From Druceiella hillmani (Eukaryota > Arthropoda > Insecta > Lepidoptera > Hepialidae): a stretch of 64,000 bases of DNA. The notes under the pieces were generated by a model. The model saw only the letters and a list, made by a program, of their open reading frames with translations. It was not told the DNA's origin and did no database searches. The DNA is taken from the NCBI GenBank assembly GCA_039881145.1, contig JAYKKI010000091.1:1364001-1428000 (forward strand). The letters are read 5' to 3'. Shown here piece after piece: positions 11,062 to 22,904 of this stretch. Position 1 is the first letter of the stretch. The number at the start of each line of letters is the position of its first letter. Both the position numbers and the translations under genes were made by a program.

Positions 11062-11469
11062 CTATTTCTTAAAACAATTACGCAAGTGAATAATTGTTGT
11101 CTTACCACTCATGACAATTCGAGAAAGGACTAAATTTGTTAAATTGTGAATTTTTAATATTTTGGCTCTTACATCAATTTCAAATGTGAACTGAACGGGT
11201 TGTCTCATTGAAATACATGCAGTTAGATAACTTAAAGATTCCTCTGTAAAGGAGAAATGGATTAAAGCCGCTGGATAGTAGAAGTGCTTTCCTACAAAGG
11301 TATGCACAATTTGCTCAGCATACTTTTGGAAAATGATATTAATGTAAATTAGTTCGGTAGAAGATATTTGTACCCAAAAGTAGTTCCAATTTATGCTTAA
11401 AAGCATTAATACATCATGGATAGACTGGCGATATATCTTTGCATCGATTAGACTACGTAACATTTTCAT
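11062..11469 (-). CDS. Unrecognised ORF, possibly an odorant-receptor-like (7tm_6) exon relic
   Basis: A 135-codon open frame with an ATG start, long for this base composition. In its middle a good donor (AGTG|GTAAGACA) would end an exon at 11106. The segments INWNYF, QKYAEQIV and GKHFYYPAALIHFSF are loosely reminiscent of lepidopteran odorant receptors. In those, a W-x-x-L motif, a KYA helix and a Y-F-Y-x-I-L-I-H segment follow one another. The spacing is shorter than in intact receptors, so it would be a broken copy. The resemblance is by eye only. It could equally be a chance ORF just left of the Tc1 composite. Confidence 0.25.
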   Translation of the reverse strand: MKMLRSLIDAKIYRQSIHDVLMLLSINWNYFWVQISSTELIYINIIFQKYAEQIVHTFVGKHFYYPAALIHFSFTEESLSYLTACISMRQPVQFTFEIDVRAKILKIHNLTNLVLSRIVMSGKTTIIHLRNCFKK

Positions 11470-11573
11470 GGGTAATGAAATATATAGAATAGATATTTTT
11501 GTATCGGTAAGTATAACAAATTAAAATTAATTATCGTAGTTAAAATTAAAATGAAAAATATAACTAATATGCA

Positions 11574-11587
11574 TATATATATATATA

Positions 11588-11650
<63 letters not shown>
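11574..11650. repeat. (TA)n microsatellite, left border of the Tc1 composite
   Basis: A TA/AT tract of almost 80 bp with one interruption (ATCTATA). It abuts the terminal motif ACTCTTTTGC of the Tc1-like element, whose target dinucleotide is TA. Confidence 0.95.
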
Positions 11651-11652
<2 letters not shown>

Positions 11653-11908
11653 CTCTTTTGCAAAAAAACGGGCACTTATAGGAATAAACCATATCAGAGT
11701 TATTTTATTATTATTTGGTGCATTTTATATGGCGATATGATGAGAATATTGTCATTTATTATTGAGGTATCGTTTTTACCTACTTTAGTCATTAAAAATG
11801 CGAATAAATAAAATAAAATCGATGTAAAGTTCACAGACGAGCGTTATACTACTGGTATATTAAAAATGGCTTATTTTTGAATATTTTTTATTAATTTAAC
11901 ATAAAATT

Positions 11909-12660
11909 TTAAAATTTTGAAACGAGTATCGCCTCCTCTTTCTTATCCATTTCCTGAGGAATACGGTCCCATTCAGCGACGATCACATTTTTAAGGGCCT
12001 GAATGTTTTCTGGAGCTGGTTTTACAGCTCTGACGCGTCGTTTGAGATTATCCCATATGTGTTCTATCGGATTGAGGTCGGGACTTCTAGCTAGAACGGT
12101 CAAACGGGAATCGGGACTTCTGGCCAGCTGGCCAGTCTAACAGACGAATTCCGGCCGGTTAATGCATATACGCATTAACGTCTCTAGAGCGGTGGGCGCG
12201 AGCGTTGTCGTCCATAAAAATGGACTCGCCTCCAACTGCTGTTAATGCAGGTTGGCCATGAGGAATAAGAACCTCTGTTATGTATCTTTGCGTACTAAGT
12301 GTGCCATTTTCAATAAAAAATAACTCGGTACGGTCATCTGAGTTAATACCAGCCCAAAACTTAAGGGGTGATTTCCTCAAAGCACCTTTCTGCAAAGCGT
12401 TCTCCGGGTCTTCGTAAAACTCACCGACGTCGATCCTCACCACTAAGCGATATACGAGCTTCATCGGAGAATAAAACACTATTCCAGTCTTGTTGAGTCC
12501 ATGAACGATTGAGCGAATCTCAATCTGGCAACTCGATGCTCACGGAGCAATGTACGGCCCCGAGCTGGGCAGTGCACCGCTTTCTTCCAGAACCGGGCCT
12601 TTTACTGTTTCTTGGTATCGTTCCCAGGTCCTTTGGACGGTGGAACGGTTCACATTATAC
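11909..12660 (-). pseudogene. Tc1-like transposase, left copy: helix-turn-helix 1 joined to catalytic domain, middle deleted
   Basis: Read leftwards from about 12660. A first helix-turn-helix (RSTVQRTWERYQET) is followed directly at 12563 by sequence that in the right copy lies after the second helix-turn-helix. The second DNA-binding helix-turn-helix is therefore missing. The catalytic part continues with a D motif (SIFMDDNAR) and the E region (SPDLNPIEHIWDN), ending at a stop near 11909. The catalytic part is split between frames: one runs 12159-12479 and the last starts near 12103, so frameshifts are present. The protein is dead. The family function is cut-and-paste transposition at TA targets; here only the relic remains. 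Confidence 0.82.
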
Positions 12661-13512
12661 TACTGAACACATAACATTGGCTACAGCCTTCTTCTTCATA
12701 GTCAGTCAAGCGCTACGAAATCGTCAAGTTACGTATCTGGATCTCAAACAGAACCTCGAAGACGTTAGAGGTACACGAGTAAGCCTATGGACAGTCGGAA
12801 GGAGACTTCAGGCCGTCAATATACGTAGCTATCGCCCAAATCGGGGCCGTACATTGCTCCGTGAGCATCGAGTTGCCAGATTGAGATTCGCTCAATCGTT
12901 CATGGACTCAAGAAGACTGGAATAGTGTTTTATTCTCCGATGAAGCTCGTACATCGCTTAGTGGTGAGGATCGACGTCGGTGAGTTTTATGAAGACCCGG
13001 AGAACGCTTTGCAGAAAGGTGCTTTGAGGAAATCACCCCATACGGTTGAGGCTCCGTAAAGTTTTGGGCTGGTATTAACTCAGATGACCGTACCGAGTTA
13101 TCTTTTATTGAAAATGGCACACTTAATACGCAAAGATACATAACAGAGGTTCTTATTCCTCATGGCCGACCTGCATTAACAGCAGTTGGAGGCGAGTCCA
13201 TTTTTATGGACGACACCGCTCGCGCCCACCGCTCTAGAGACGTTAATGCGTATATGCATTAACCGGGCGGAATTCGTTTGTTAGACTGGCCGGCTGGCCA
13301 GAAGTCCCGAATCCCGTTTGACCGTTGTAGCTAGAAGTCCCGACCTCAATCCGATAGAACACATATGGGATAATCTCAAACGACGCGTCAGAGCTGAAAA
13401 ACCAGCTCCAGAAAACATTCTGGCCCTTAAAAATGTGATCGTCGCTGAATGGGACCGTATTCCTCAGGAAATGGATAAGAAAGAGGAGGCGATACTCGTT
13501 TCAAAATTTTAA
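12661..13512 (+). pseudogene. Tc1-like transposase, right copy: helix-turn-helix 2 plus catalytic domain, frameshifted
   Basis: The copy starts within the second helix-turn-helix (LRNRQVTYLDLKQNLEDV, GTRVSLWTVGRRLQAVN) and lacks the first. After RFAQSF the frame meets a stop near 12925, while the homology continues in another frame as WTQEDWNSVLFSDEAR, the first catalytic aspartate block. A further break near 13040-13065 involves a short extra stretch absent from the left copy. The end (SPDLNPIEHIWDNLKRRV to a stop at 13512) is open. The left copy shares the first frameshift at the same bases, showing that both halves descend from an already damaged element. Confidence 0.82.
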
Positions 13513-13741
13513 AATTTTATGTTAAATTAATAAGAAATATTCAAAAATAAGCCATTTTTAATATACCAGTAGTAAAACGCTCGTCTGTGAACTTTACATC
13601 GATTTTATTTTATTTATTCGCATTTTTAATGACTGAAGTAGGTAAAAACGATACCACAATAATAAATGACAATATTCTCATCATATCGCCATATGAAATG
13701 CATCAAATAATAATAAAATAACTCTGATATGGTTTATTCCT

Positions 13742-13888
13742 AAGAGTTGGATTTCATTCGAAAAGAATAAATTTCAAATTTAGAACGTTTGTTTTTATGT
13801 GCCAGAATACACTATACCTGCCAGTAACAATTACAATTAATACATCTTAACAAATAATATTTTGTTAATAGTATGACAAAATCAAAAC
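13742..13888. other. About 147-bp segment present only in the right arm of the Tc1 palindrome
   Basis: The left arm passes directly from the complement of GGTTTATTCCTA to the terminal TTTTTGCAAAAGAG-type motif. In the right arm these two are separated by about 147 bp (starting GAGTTGGATTTCATTCG and ending near AATCAAAACCGTCC). Either the left copy lost it or the right gained it. The two arms are otherwise collinear. Confidence 0.7.
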
Positions 13889-13910
13889 CGTCCGTTTTTT
13901 ATGCAAAAGA

Positions 13911-13913
<3 letters not shown>

Positions 13914-13971
<58 letters not shown>
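13914..13971. repeat. (TA)n microsatellite, right border of the Tc1 composite
   Basis: A pure TA tract of about 58 bp directly after GCAAAAGAGTG, mirroring the tract on the other side of the element. Confidence 0.96.
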
Positions 13972-13972
<1 letters not shown>

Positions 13973-14689
13973 CAGCTTTAGTACAATATCGTGGTAAACG
14001 GTCGACAAATGTGCAAACGACTAAAATTTTAGAACCTTTTTGTTTTGAGCGGAATACGTATATGCGACTCAAGCGTGCGGAAACGATAACGCACTAAGGC
14101 TTCTATGAATATTTTGACAAGGGTTGCAGGCGTCCGCTACAATTGATCGGCGAGTTTAAAATTCATTTGTTTCAAATTGGCGACTTATGAATTCATAGCG
14201 TTCTCCGAACATACCGCTTCTATCTTGTGTTAAATTCTGTGATACTTAAACTAAATCTATAACTAAAGATGAGAATGATCACACGATATAGGTTAGTGAA
14301 TTATTATATATTATTGCATAATTATTAGGTTAAATCAATAAATATATTTACATTTGTATATTAATGCGACTGCCATTTATGTTTTATATTGCATATAAAT
14401 AATAAAATCTTTCAAGATCAAAGGGCACGATGAGAGACCATCAGAGAATCGAATGAAATAATAAGTTAGCTGTATCATCAGGATGGATAAGTTTAATCGT
14501 ATCCAAGAAATGTTAACATTTTCTAACTGAAGCGCAATTAATTATAAACAATATTCAATTTAATACACTTCTATAAACAAATACAGCGTAAAAAAAACAT
14601 TTTCAGATTTATGAAATATAACCGAGAGTGTTTTGAAACGTTATTGAATATTATTGTTAAATTGAAATAAAAGTAAGGTTCGCTTAGAG

Positions 14690-14765
14690 CGTGGTGATTA
14701 CACGCACGTTAGAGGCACGGGCGTTGCGGCCGGCGGCTGTTTTGGATGCGATTAATAACCGTGAA
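14690..14765. promoter_or_regulatory. Short GC-rich island
   Basis: A CpG-rich patch with GGGCGTTGCGGCCGGCGGC in AT-rich surroundings. No ORF or repeat family recognised. It may be a small regulatory element. Confidence 0.2.
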
Positions 14766-17570
14766 AAGTGTCGTTTCTTGTTACCTTTACACCGTGATCG
14801 TTTCTCATAATACAATCCAGCTTGTAATATTATTACTGATTGAATGGAAGCGTGTTTTACATATGTACCTTTATATCTATGATTTCAGATGAGAGTTCAC
14901 TCGCCGATCAACATATTCTCGATGGCAAAATTACAATTGAAAATATGCTAACTTTTTCGTGTTGAAGCAGGTAAATCGCTCTCACGGATCGAAGTTAGAG
15001 AAAGACTTACTAAATTAAAAAAAAAAAAAAATCTATATCAATTGAATTTTTTAACAACGCAGCGTTTATTTGTTATCTTTCAAACCGTTTGGAATACTGA
15101 AATGCTTCTTAAAGAATTGAAATACAGTGCTATGTGCCTATAACTCAAAAGAGAAATCTTCTGAAATGCTCTAATTATAGAGGATAATTAATCTGAATTT
15201 AGGAAAGGATGATTGACAACTGAAATATTTTTTTAGTATTCGACAATTTCTGGAAAAATAGAATAGAATTGAAACATACTGTACACTTTAAAAGTGTTTA
15301 CGATATTTTAGTACCGTACCCACCATAGTTTGGCTACGAGTACTGTCTGTTTTATAATGTACTACCCACTTTTATTATAATTTTGTATAAAAATTTATTT
15401 TTGGGAGTTCCAAGAGAATTCGAAATTCCAGAAAGTTTTGTAAGAATCGTTTACCTTCCTCTGAATTATGCATATGATATTGATATTATTGCGAGAAGTA
15501 TAAAAGATTTGAAAGCCACTTTTATCTCAAAAAAGCATGAACTTGACGATAACTAAAACCAAATATATACTCTGTCGCAAATATAGCAATTAAAAAATAT
15601 AATTTTAATATAGTTAAAAGTGTTTCATTTTCATAAAGTGGTTCTAAAATTAACGACAAATATTATCTGACTCTATAAATATATAAATGAATTACTACAG
15701 TAAATAGATGCTATGACGGAATACAAAAATATTCGAAATATGAAAGAAGACAATAAAATTATGTTCTAAGTTTATAAGTTGCCTATTGAGTTATTCATCA
15801 CAAACGTGAACATTAATTAAAAAACAAAGGAAAAACTTGTAAATTTAAAAAAAAAATCTAAGAAACATTGTTGGTGAATTTTAACAGAGAAAATCCAAAA
15901 ATAAAACGAGTTGGTAATCTTTTTATAATGAAAGAGACGAAAAAATTAAGTTACGGCCACACAATTGGCAATCGAACAAAAGGTAGACGATGACTGACAT
16001 AGATTGATCGTGTGGAAAGTGATTTTATTGCTTTGAGAAATGTCGATAGCTACTTAAACTTTTCTCATGTGGCTTGCTCGCTTCTAACTAATTCTATCAG
16101 TCTTAATTTCTGTCATCGTACATTTCCACCACTCTATAATATCGACAAGCCTGTATACTCCGTAAATGATGCACGCGGAGGAGAGAAAAGAAATATATTT
16201 CATAAATTATTCACTGCGAAAACCTTCTCATGGTTTTGATGTTCCTACCCTCGATCTAAACTCAAAAGGTAACTTAGATGAAAATGCACCAAGCGATTCG
16301 AAAAATCCTAGTGGTTTCAAAATACATAAAACCATAATTACCAACAACACAATTTTAAATTGTGTCTCGAAATCTTCTTATTATTAGCACTCGGTTACGA
16401 TTGTATTAAAACTCGCGACTAGATCCAAGGAATTATTAGACGATTGCAGTTATATCTACAATATAGGATGGAGTTTATATCACCCTCAATAAAGCAGATT
16501 ATATAAAACAAATGACCAACACCTGGAATGCTCAAGTCGACTAACCGTCTTTCTTTTTCTTCGATATATTAGTTTCTCAGATAATATGGGAAAGTGGAAC
16601 ACATTTTCTTCTTACATTGTTTGAAAGTAGTGATGCTTTATTTCATCAAGATAATAAAGCACATATTTGAAACTTGTCTACGTCAGACATTTTGCAAATG
16701 AGATGTCAAGCTTTTGATAAACGAATCTCCAGATATAGTGGAAAAGTCATTTCCATAAAATATATTAATACACAAATGTTGTCAGTCCATACTGTCAACA
16801 TTTGTATGTAAAAAAAGGATTTTTTTACTTAGTCTTAAATCATTTTTTCTTTTAATACATAATAGGACGTACTGTTTTTCTCATTCATTGTAGATTGGTC
16901 TTAGTTTCAATACATATATTGTATAGTATGAATCTTATGTTTTTTCTATACATATTATCATATAAATTGATTTCCATCTCAAATAAATGTATAAATTATA
17001 AACTGCTTAATCTTAACTCATATCGTGTATCTTGAACGATGAACCATTTATGGATATATTTCCTAATATCGTCGGAACACTTATTTATTATTATTTCAAT
17101 TCAATTTATTCTAATAATTTAGAATTCTATTATAATATGGATAGAAAAAAATTAGTGTTCACGTTACTAAGTGTGAGTTATAGTTTTTTGCCTGGAAATT
17201 TCAGCATTAAATTTGAAAACATTATAAAATTATATTTTTGGATTGAGATTTCACAGAAGTCATTATTTCAGATATTTGAAAATTAATATGTATTAAACAT
17301 GCCATCTGTAATATATTCATAACTAATAATGTATACCTTGATTAATAGAAAAAATAACTCTCGTTTCCAACTTTCATTACAAAAGACGGTCAATATTCGA
17401 ATTCGACTTGAGGCATAATAAGTGGGTTTTGTCTAATGCTTTCTCCGTTGTATAGTACGATTACGATTTTGACTCCTATGATTATCGATTTATAAAATAT
17501 TTCTTATTAAATATTTCAAAAAGTCTATCTTAAGTTAAGATAATTCATAATTTTTATAACATACAAAGAA
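14766..17570. other. AT-rich non-coding stretch
   Basis: No supported gene. Overlapping weak open frames at 16012-16239 and 16166-16387 and one at 17032-17286 have no recognisable domain and an AT-driven composition. I regard them as chance. Confidence 0.45.
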
Positions 17571-17574
17571 TATC

Positions 17575-17760
17575 TTCCCATGATCACGATTATCTGTCGG
17601 AGCGTCGTTCGTGCACACATCGACATTGAAATGGACTCTAAGACGGACATAGATCTGATAAGACTGATGTCTAGTGAAGTCTTCAGCTCGCAATAATGTC
17701 TGAGCCCGCTTCACGATTACATTTATCGTAGGTGTAATTGACTTATAATTACCTAAATTA
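17575..17760. promoter_or_regulatory. Moderately GC-rich island, candidate conserved non-coding element
   Basis: A balanced-composition block starting around CATGATCACGATTATC and including GTCGGAGCGTCGTTCGTGC. No coding frame of interest. Marked only because its composition differs from the flanks. Confidence 0.18.
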
Positions 17761-18314
17761 CTCTTCACATGTGAGATTTACACGAACGAGTGCCGAAAAT
17801 TATTACATTTCACTGTTATTATCTTACGTTCATAAATAAAACGCATGTTTTGTGCGCAGAGTATCGTTTGATTGATTATAATATGCGAGATTAGCTATTC
17901 GTATGTATCAAACTGATTTTTGAAGCTGGCATTGGTTTTGATGCAAAGTATCATTGTAATAGGAGGCCATCGCGATCGCATTATAAATAGTCATGTTCAA
18001 TTTAGTACGAATATATAATATGATGTGTGACTTGTCAGAGCAAATAAAGTCGTTGTGCGAAATTTAGTATAGCTATTAATTATGACAAATAAACTATTTC
18101 AATGTTCTCTAATTTAAATTTTTACAGCCTTTAGGATTGGAGAAAAACTGTGAATTATTTAAAACTATCAAAATTCTAATTTATCTGCGATATTAATAAA
18201 GGACATCATCCATACATATAGTAAAATTGTAACAGAGTGAATTCTGTACATGGAAAATATTTTAAAAGAGTGATAGTGTACAGAACGATAATAGAAGCCA
18301 GAAAACCTGTTTTT

Positions 18315-18445
18315 AGAATGTTAATTTGTTCGTTAATCACGCGAAAATAACTGGACGGATTTAAAAGAAATTTGGTATTTCAATAGTTTACATCTAAGGA
18401 AGAACAATAAATTTTAATAACTTTTATTTTCACACGAACGAAGTC
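18315..18445 (+). repeat. Decayed lepidopteran interspersed repeat fragment
   Basis: The run containing ACTGGACGGATTTAAAAG, then GAAATTTGGTATTTCAATAG, then TTCACACGAACGAAGTCG follows the order of a very common moth/butterfly repeat tail. As I recall it, that tail reads 'GGACGGATTTgAATGAAATTTGGTAT ... acGGGCGAAGCCGcGGG'. Here it is diverged and lacks defined ends. The assignment rests on recall of the family. Confidence 0.45.
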
Positions 18446-19080
18446 GTAGGTACAGTTATTTACAATATATTATGAATACAATGCAATTTGTATATTTAAG
18501 TGTTACGTCATAATAATTAGACTAGCCAGCTTACTTATCATTAATTTTTAAAGGCCCTTTGAGTTTTGTCAGTTTTTTTTATGTTTGACTACGTTTTTCT
18601 TATTTAAAAGTATTCAGTTAACGTTGATATCGATTAGTGTGTACCAATGACGAATTAATGTAAAGAGGTAATCAAAATATTATTTACTAGGTTTATCCCA
18701 CGGCTTCTTTCACTGGATTGTTTCTCCGTGATCTATTAGATTATTATATGATTGGATTAGTATATGATCGGAAACTTTATTTTGTCGTATTCTATGGAGT
18801 GAACAATAGATTTAATATACACTGGCAACGTGTATACGCGTAGTACGTGTAACATTTTGTTGTGGTACAATATTTCTTTAATTAGTTTTATCTTAAAGAA
18901 TTATACTATTTATCCGTTAAAAAGTAGACTACGTGTTAATTTAAATTCATGACATTTAGTATTCCTGTACCAAATGTCATGAAAACCTGTTTAGTCGTTT
19001 ATATACGTTTCAGGAATAAAGTAACAGCCCAGATAGCAGTGTACTCTATTACCGAAAAAATATGAGTTATTTACATTTAC

Positions 19081-19231
19081 GACACATCTACAATTAATTT
19101 ATATTCAACGAAGACTCAGCTGCAATTCACTCATCTACATTACGACTCATCTGCAATTCACTCATCTAAAATTAGTCTCGTCTGCAATTGACATCGAGAT
19201 TTACGACTCACTTGTCATCGACTCATCGATT
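19081..19231. repeat. Degenerate ~30-bp minisatellite, about 5 units
   Basis: Recurring words CGACTCATCTGCAATTCACT and CATCTACAATT define a period of about 30 bp: units begin near 19081, 19111, 19142, 19174 and 19203. Copies are diverged, so the array is old. Confidence 0.75.
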
Positions 19232-19599
19232 CATTCTGTTATTGATTTTACCTTCAGTAAAATTAAATTATTACTCTTTACTTTTACCTTTATCAATACG
19301 ATAATTAAAAAAATAACAGCATAATATTCATTATTTATAACAGGAGTAAACAAATTGAAGTGAAACAAACTTTATATGTAAACTATATTTTAAGTCGATT
19401 GCAACAGTCATCAACGACCGAAAGCCAACCAGTCTCGGCAAACAAATTTCACGTTTTATATCACCGCATATTTACTCATCGTAATTATATTAATTATTTA
19501 AATTCGATAATAACAAGAAACATGATGATCGCACAATAACCATAACTTAATATTATGAATGCTTTCTTCAAGCCATTAACTTGTTACGACTTGTAATTA

Positions 19600-21600
19600 A
19601 TGACGTCTCCCGATATACTAAACGTGTCGGTGTGTAAGTATAATATCTCCTATCAAAAGAGCCAAATAGATAAGTATCATGTATCAATAGACAAATTGAG
19701 GTAGATAAGTTGGGTTAGGGACCACACGAGTGGGAATTTCCTCCAGCAAAGGCATTAAATCTTCATTTGTCACGGTATAAATAATTCCTAAGAGCGGCGT
19801 CGTTCAAAATGAGGGTAAATTAATTTATTGATTCACGTGAATGTATCAGCGTTTCCCTCGCGTGGCGTTAAGTTTACGTCGACCGCGGTGCCGGTACGTA
19901 AGGGCAGAAAATTTTATTTATGTCATCTGGTTTGGTATCCTGTGATTAAATATTTAGGAAAATATCTAAAAGTCACACAGTGGGGGCGTTCAATACCCTT
20001 CATTAGTATTACTAGATTGTTTCCTCAAAAATGCTTTAACAGCGTAATCAACATTGCAGTATGCACGGCATCGATAAATAAAAATGTTGTACTTTAACAT
20101 AGGACGTAAATTACATTTTTTTATATTTCATGGTCAACAACTTTCTTGTAACAATGACACAAAAATATGGTAATGTCATTGAGTACTTTTTTATCAGTTT
20201 GACAAATTAAAACTGCATCATCGTATGAACAAAAGGAACGCTATAACTACGTGCTTATTCTGATATCATGTATAAGAGCACCCGTTACGCAGAAAACTTT
20301 TACAAGACTCAGATCATTTAGGGCATAAATCTTCTATCATCTGGCCACAGCTGCCCACTTCACTAGTTTATTAGGTGATGTGGACAGCTACAATTATGAG
20401 CCATGTCGTCTAATCTTAATATCCTTTTAGGTACTTACTTCCTATGTCATTAAATTCCGAGTCTGATCCGGCGATATTTTATTCATCTTACACATATCAG
20501 CTGCTATCACACAATCCTTTCTTATATCAAATTGTTGCTTTGAGTTCGGCTGTATCAACAAAATTTCTTTAGATTATTTTTTTCTCGTTTTTCATAATAA
20601 AATTATTTCAAAAACTACGATAGTTATTTAACAATGATCAACGAAATAATGACAAAGAAAATCTGCAACAAGGTATTTCTACTCGGTGAAACTAAAAGTC
20701 GGTGAGCAGAAGTATCCTTAGTATATTTACTTCCTCTTCCCGGCTTACAAATTTTAGAGTGAGAGCTACAAACATGTATAACTAAAAATTATAAAATTAA
20801 AAGGTAATTTATGTTTGTTTCATATTGTGAGATAAAATTTATAATACGAGTAATTTTTTCAATCTCGCAATTTCATGTCCAAAGTTATTTATTTTCATTG
20901 CGTTACGATAAAAAGTAGAATATATCTATTTTTTTTATAAAAAACATGTGCATTTTTCTAATGTATTATTAAACCTGAAGATAAAAAGCCAAACGGATAT
21001 GTGATTCATCATGTTCGAATCCTAAGATTGTTGGAAAGTTTAAAGTGATTGAAATTCGATTGCGGCAACCGCCCGCTCGTAAAGTGGCCCATAAACGATA
21101 GCGTCCAATTTTAGACCTTGCTCACTGCAGCTTTTAATCCTGCACCAACTCTCTCTCCGTGAATATTGCATTTTCCAAGAACTGAATGTTAAGCTGGGAA
21201 GGTGAATTCGAAATGGGAATCGTTTTTTTAAATATTGCTTTTCAAACTTATGAATCTAATTTACACTATTTAAACGTTAAGCTTGTTATGTTAAAATACA
21301 TATTTTTTATTTATAATTGTTTTTTTATAAACTAATCTTTACATTATGGTCTTTCATTAAATCCCGAAATAAATTCAGCAATCGTCTAAACATTTCAGTT
21401 TATCGCCTATTATTTTTACCGCTAATGGGAAGGAAAGCCGTATATTTTCCACTTGATGTATATTTTCCGCAGGGTGCGAACAGTCAAATCGACGATAGCA
21501 TTTAAGGAGGATAAAAAGGAAAAAATGGCGGTTCTTTGTATTAATATGTGCCTTCATCTGTAAAGAAAACAAGTTTTGTAAAGATATAAATTCAAATGTT
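19600..21600. other. Non-coding stretch, one weak donor-like site
   Basis: A small GC-rich patch at 19850-19910 contains GCCG|GTACGTAAG, a good splice-donor match, within an open frame (19828-20097) that resembles nothing I know. The remainder is AT-rich with no supported feature. Confidence 0.35.
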
Positions 21601-21650
21601 GTACAATGAACTACAAATATATTGAACAGAAAAACTAAAGCAGAAAAACT

Positions 21651-21679
21651 AATACCAAATTTCATCCTTATAGCACTAA
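21651..21679 (-). repeat. Inverted fragment of the downstream lepidopteran repeat
   Basis: A 28-bp block here is the exact reverse complement of 21971-21998 (core GCTATAAGGATGAAATTTGG on the minus strand). It is an isolated inverted scrap of the repeat that lies about 300 bp downstream. Confidence 0.85.
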
Positions 21680-21698
21680 GGCTTATCAACAGCGAAAG

Positions 21699-21745
21699 GA
21701 TAATTGGATAACTGAAAAGAATAATTGGATAACTGCTGAAAAGAA
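21699..21745. repeat. Two-copy tandem repeat of about 22 bp
   Basis: ATAATTGGATAACTG followed by AAAAGA occurs twice in tandem; the second copy has an extra CTG. Confidence 0.85.
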
Positions 21746-21819
21746 AAAATAAGCATCATAATAACCTTTATTCGTTTATTGAATTAATTTAAGTTATTAG
21801 AAAATTGAATTAAATTTAG

Positions 21820-22200
21820 TGCTCTAGATTCCGGACCCCGCAACTTTATCGCCATTCTTTAGTGAAAGCCGATGAAGTACTTGATACATTTCAGGATTCC
21901 ATAAAAAATCAGGAACCCTCATATTTTCGTCATTTTCTCTGTACGTCACAGCCGTATTACTCGCAGACTGTTAGTGCTATAAGGATGAAATTTGGTATGG
22001 TTATACATATTAACAACATCTACAAATTCATAATTTAAAATGTTGGATACCTCTCCATTATGAAGGACATTATTCTTAGTCATCAGATCTTTACAAGAAG
22101 ATTGGGTGTGTGTCATGACACTTTTTGATGTGAGGTCTGTTTTCGAAATATTAAACTTTAAAGTGGTCATTTTTGTTAGAGTCACGTGTCTTCAGAAACC
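21820..22200 (+). repeat. AGGGTTCCGT-family lepidopteran repeat, diverged copy
   Basis: Starting near GGAACCCTCATATTTTCG, the sequence follows the order of the family seen better preserved at 46479-47095. It has a CTGTACGTCACAG block, then CTCGCAGACTGTTAGTGC, then ATAAGGATGAAATTTGGTAT, then a TTGGATA block and a trailing unconserved region. The terminal hairpin is not evident. It is a non-coding interspersed repeat. Confidence 0.6.
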
Positions 22201-22904
22201 GTTCGTCAAACCGATTATCGTCAATGCCGTCAATTGAATATCTTAAAAATATTCATAATAGTATTAAAAGGAAAATTATCACAGATAAGTAGACTCTACT
22301 AATTTACTAGACCAACTTATGACACAGTTGATTCTGTAAAAGTTCATAGAAACATCATACAAATTATTTAAATCAACGGCAAATAAAATTTCCTTACAAA
22401 AATCCCATCAGTTCAGTTAATACGTAGATCCTGGAACACGTCTTACGACTAGTTGGGTGGCCATATCCAGATGAATCGCTTTTGACCTATTAGCAGCCTT
22501 AGATAAGCAGTCATTAATTTTATTTTTCAATAAAAAAATGTTAAATGTATATTCGTTACGTCTGCGGAAGATATCCTATGCAGTTTTATTAATATTTGTA
22601 AAAAGTTTAATGGAAATAATATGTACGACAAAGTATACGCTAAAAAGTTTTATAAGCGCCTAAGTGTGTGCGGAGTCCTCGAAGTGCGAATTATACTTGT
22701 GCTTAACGAGATTTTTTTCGGAATACAATGTTTGCAAACCTGGTAGACTTTTTACAATAATGGGTAAGGTATCATTTAACAGTTACTAATTACCGATATA
22801 GAGAGTGTTTCAATGCATTGTATATATTTGATAAAACAAATCGTACGGGTACTAAATTTTGTATTTATTAACCTGAATATTACAGATTTCTAATATAAAT
22901 CCTC

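Larger units (their letters stand above)
11651..13913. mobile_element. Palindromic (head-to-head) Tc1-like transposon composite
   Basis: The left part (11651-12563) and right part (12841-13913) are close inverted complements over about 0.9 kb, including outer flanks, 3' untranslated DNA and transposase. The centre (12564-12840) is not self-complementary. Both outer ends carry the same motif inverted: ACTCTTTTGC on the left and GCAAAAGAGT on the right. Both then run into long (TA)n tracts. The transposase belongs to the insect Tc1-like group: the arms contain the aspartate motif FMDDNAR and the glutamate region SPDLNPIEHIWDNLKRRV. The two halves face each other with their 5' ends inward and retain different N-terminal pieces, so neither encodes a full enzyme. 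The arms are nearly identical, so the structure is recent or kept alike by gene conversion. Confidence 0.88.

Noticed and set aside
12908..13141. Minus-strand frame inside the right Tc1 arm
   Set aside because: Shadow of the plus-strand transposase in another frame.
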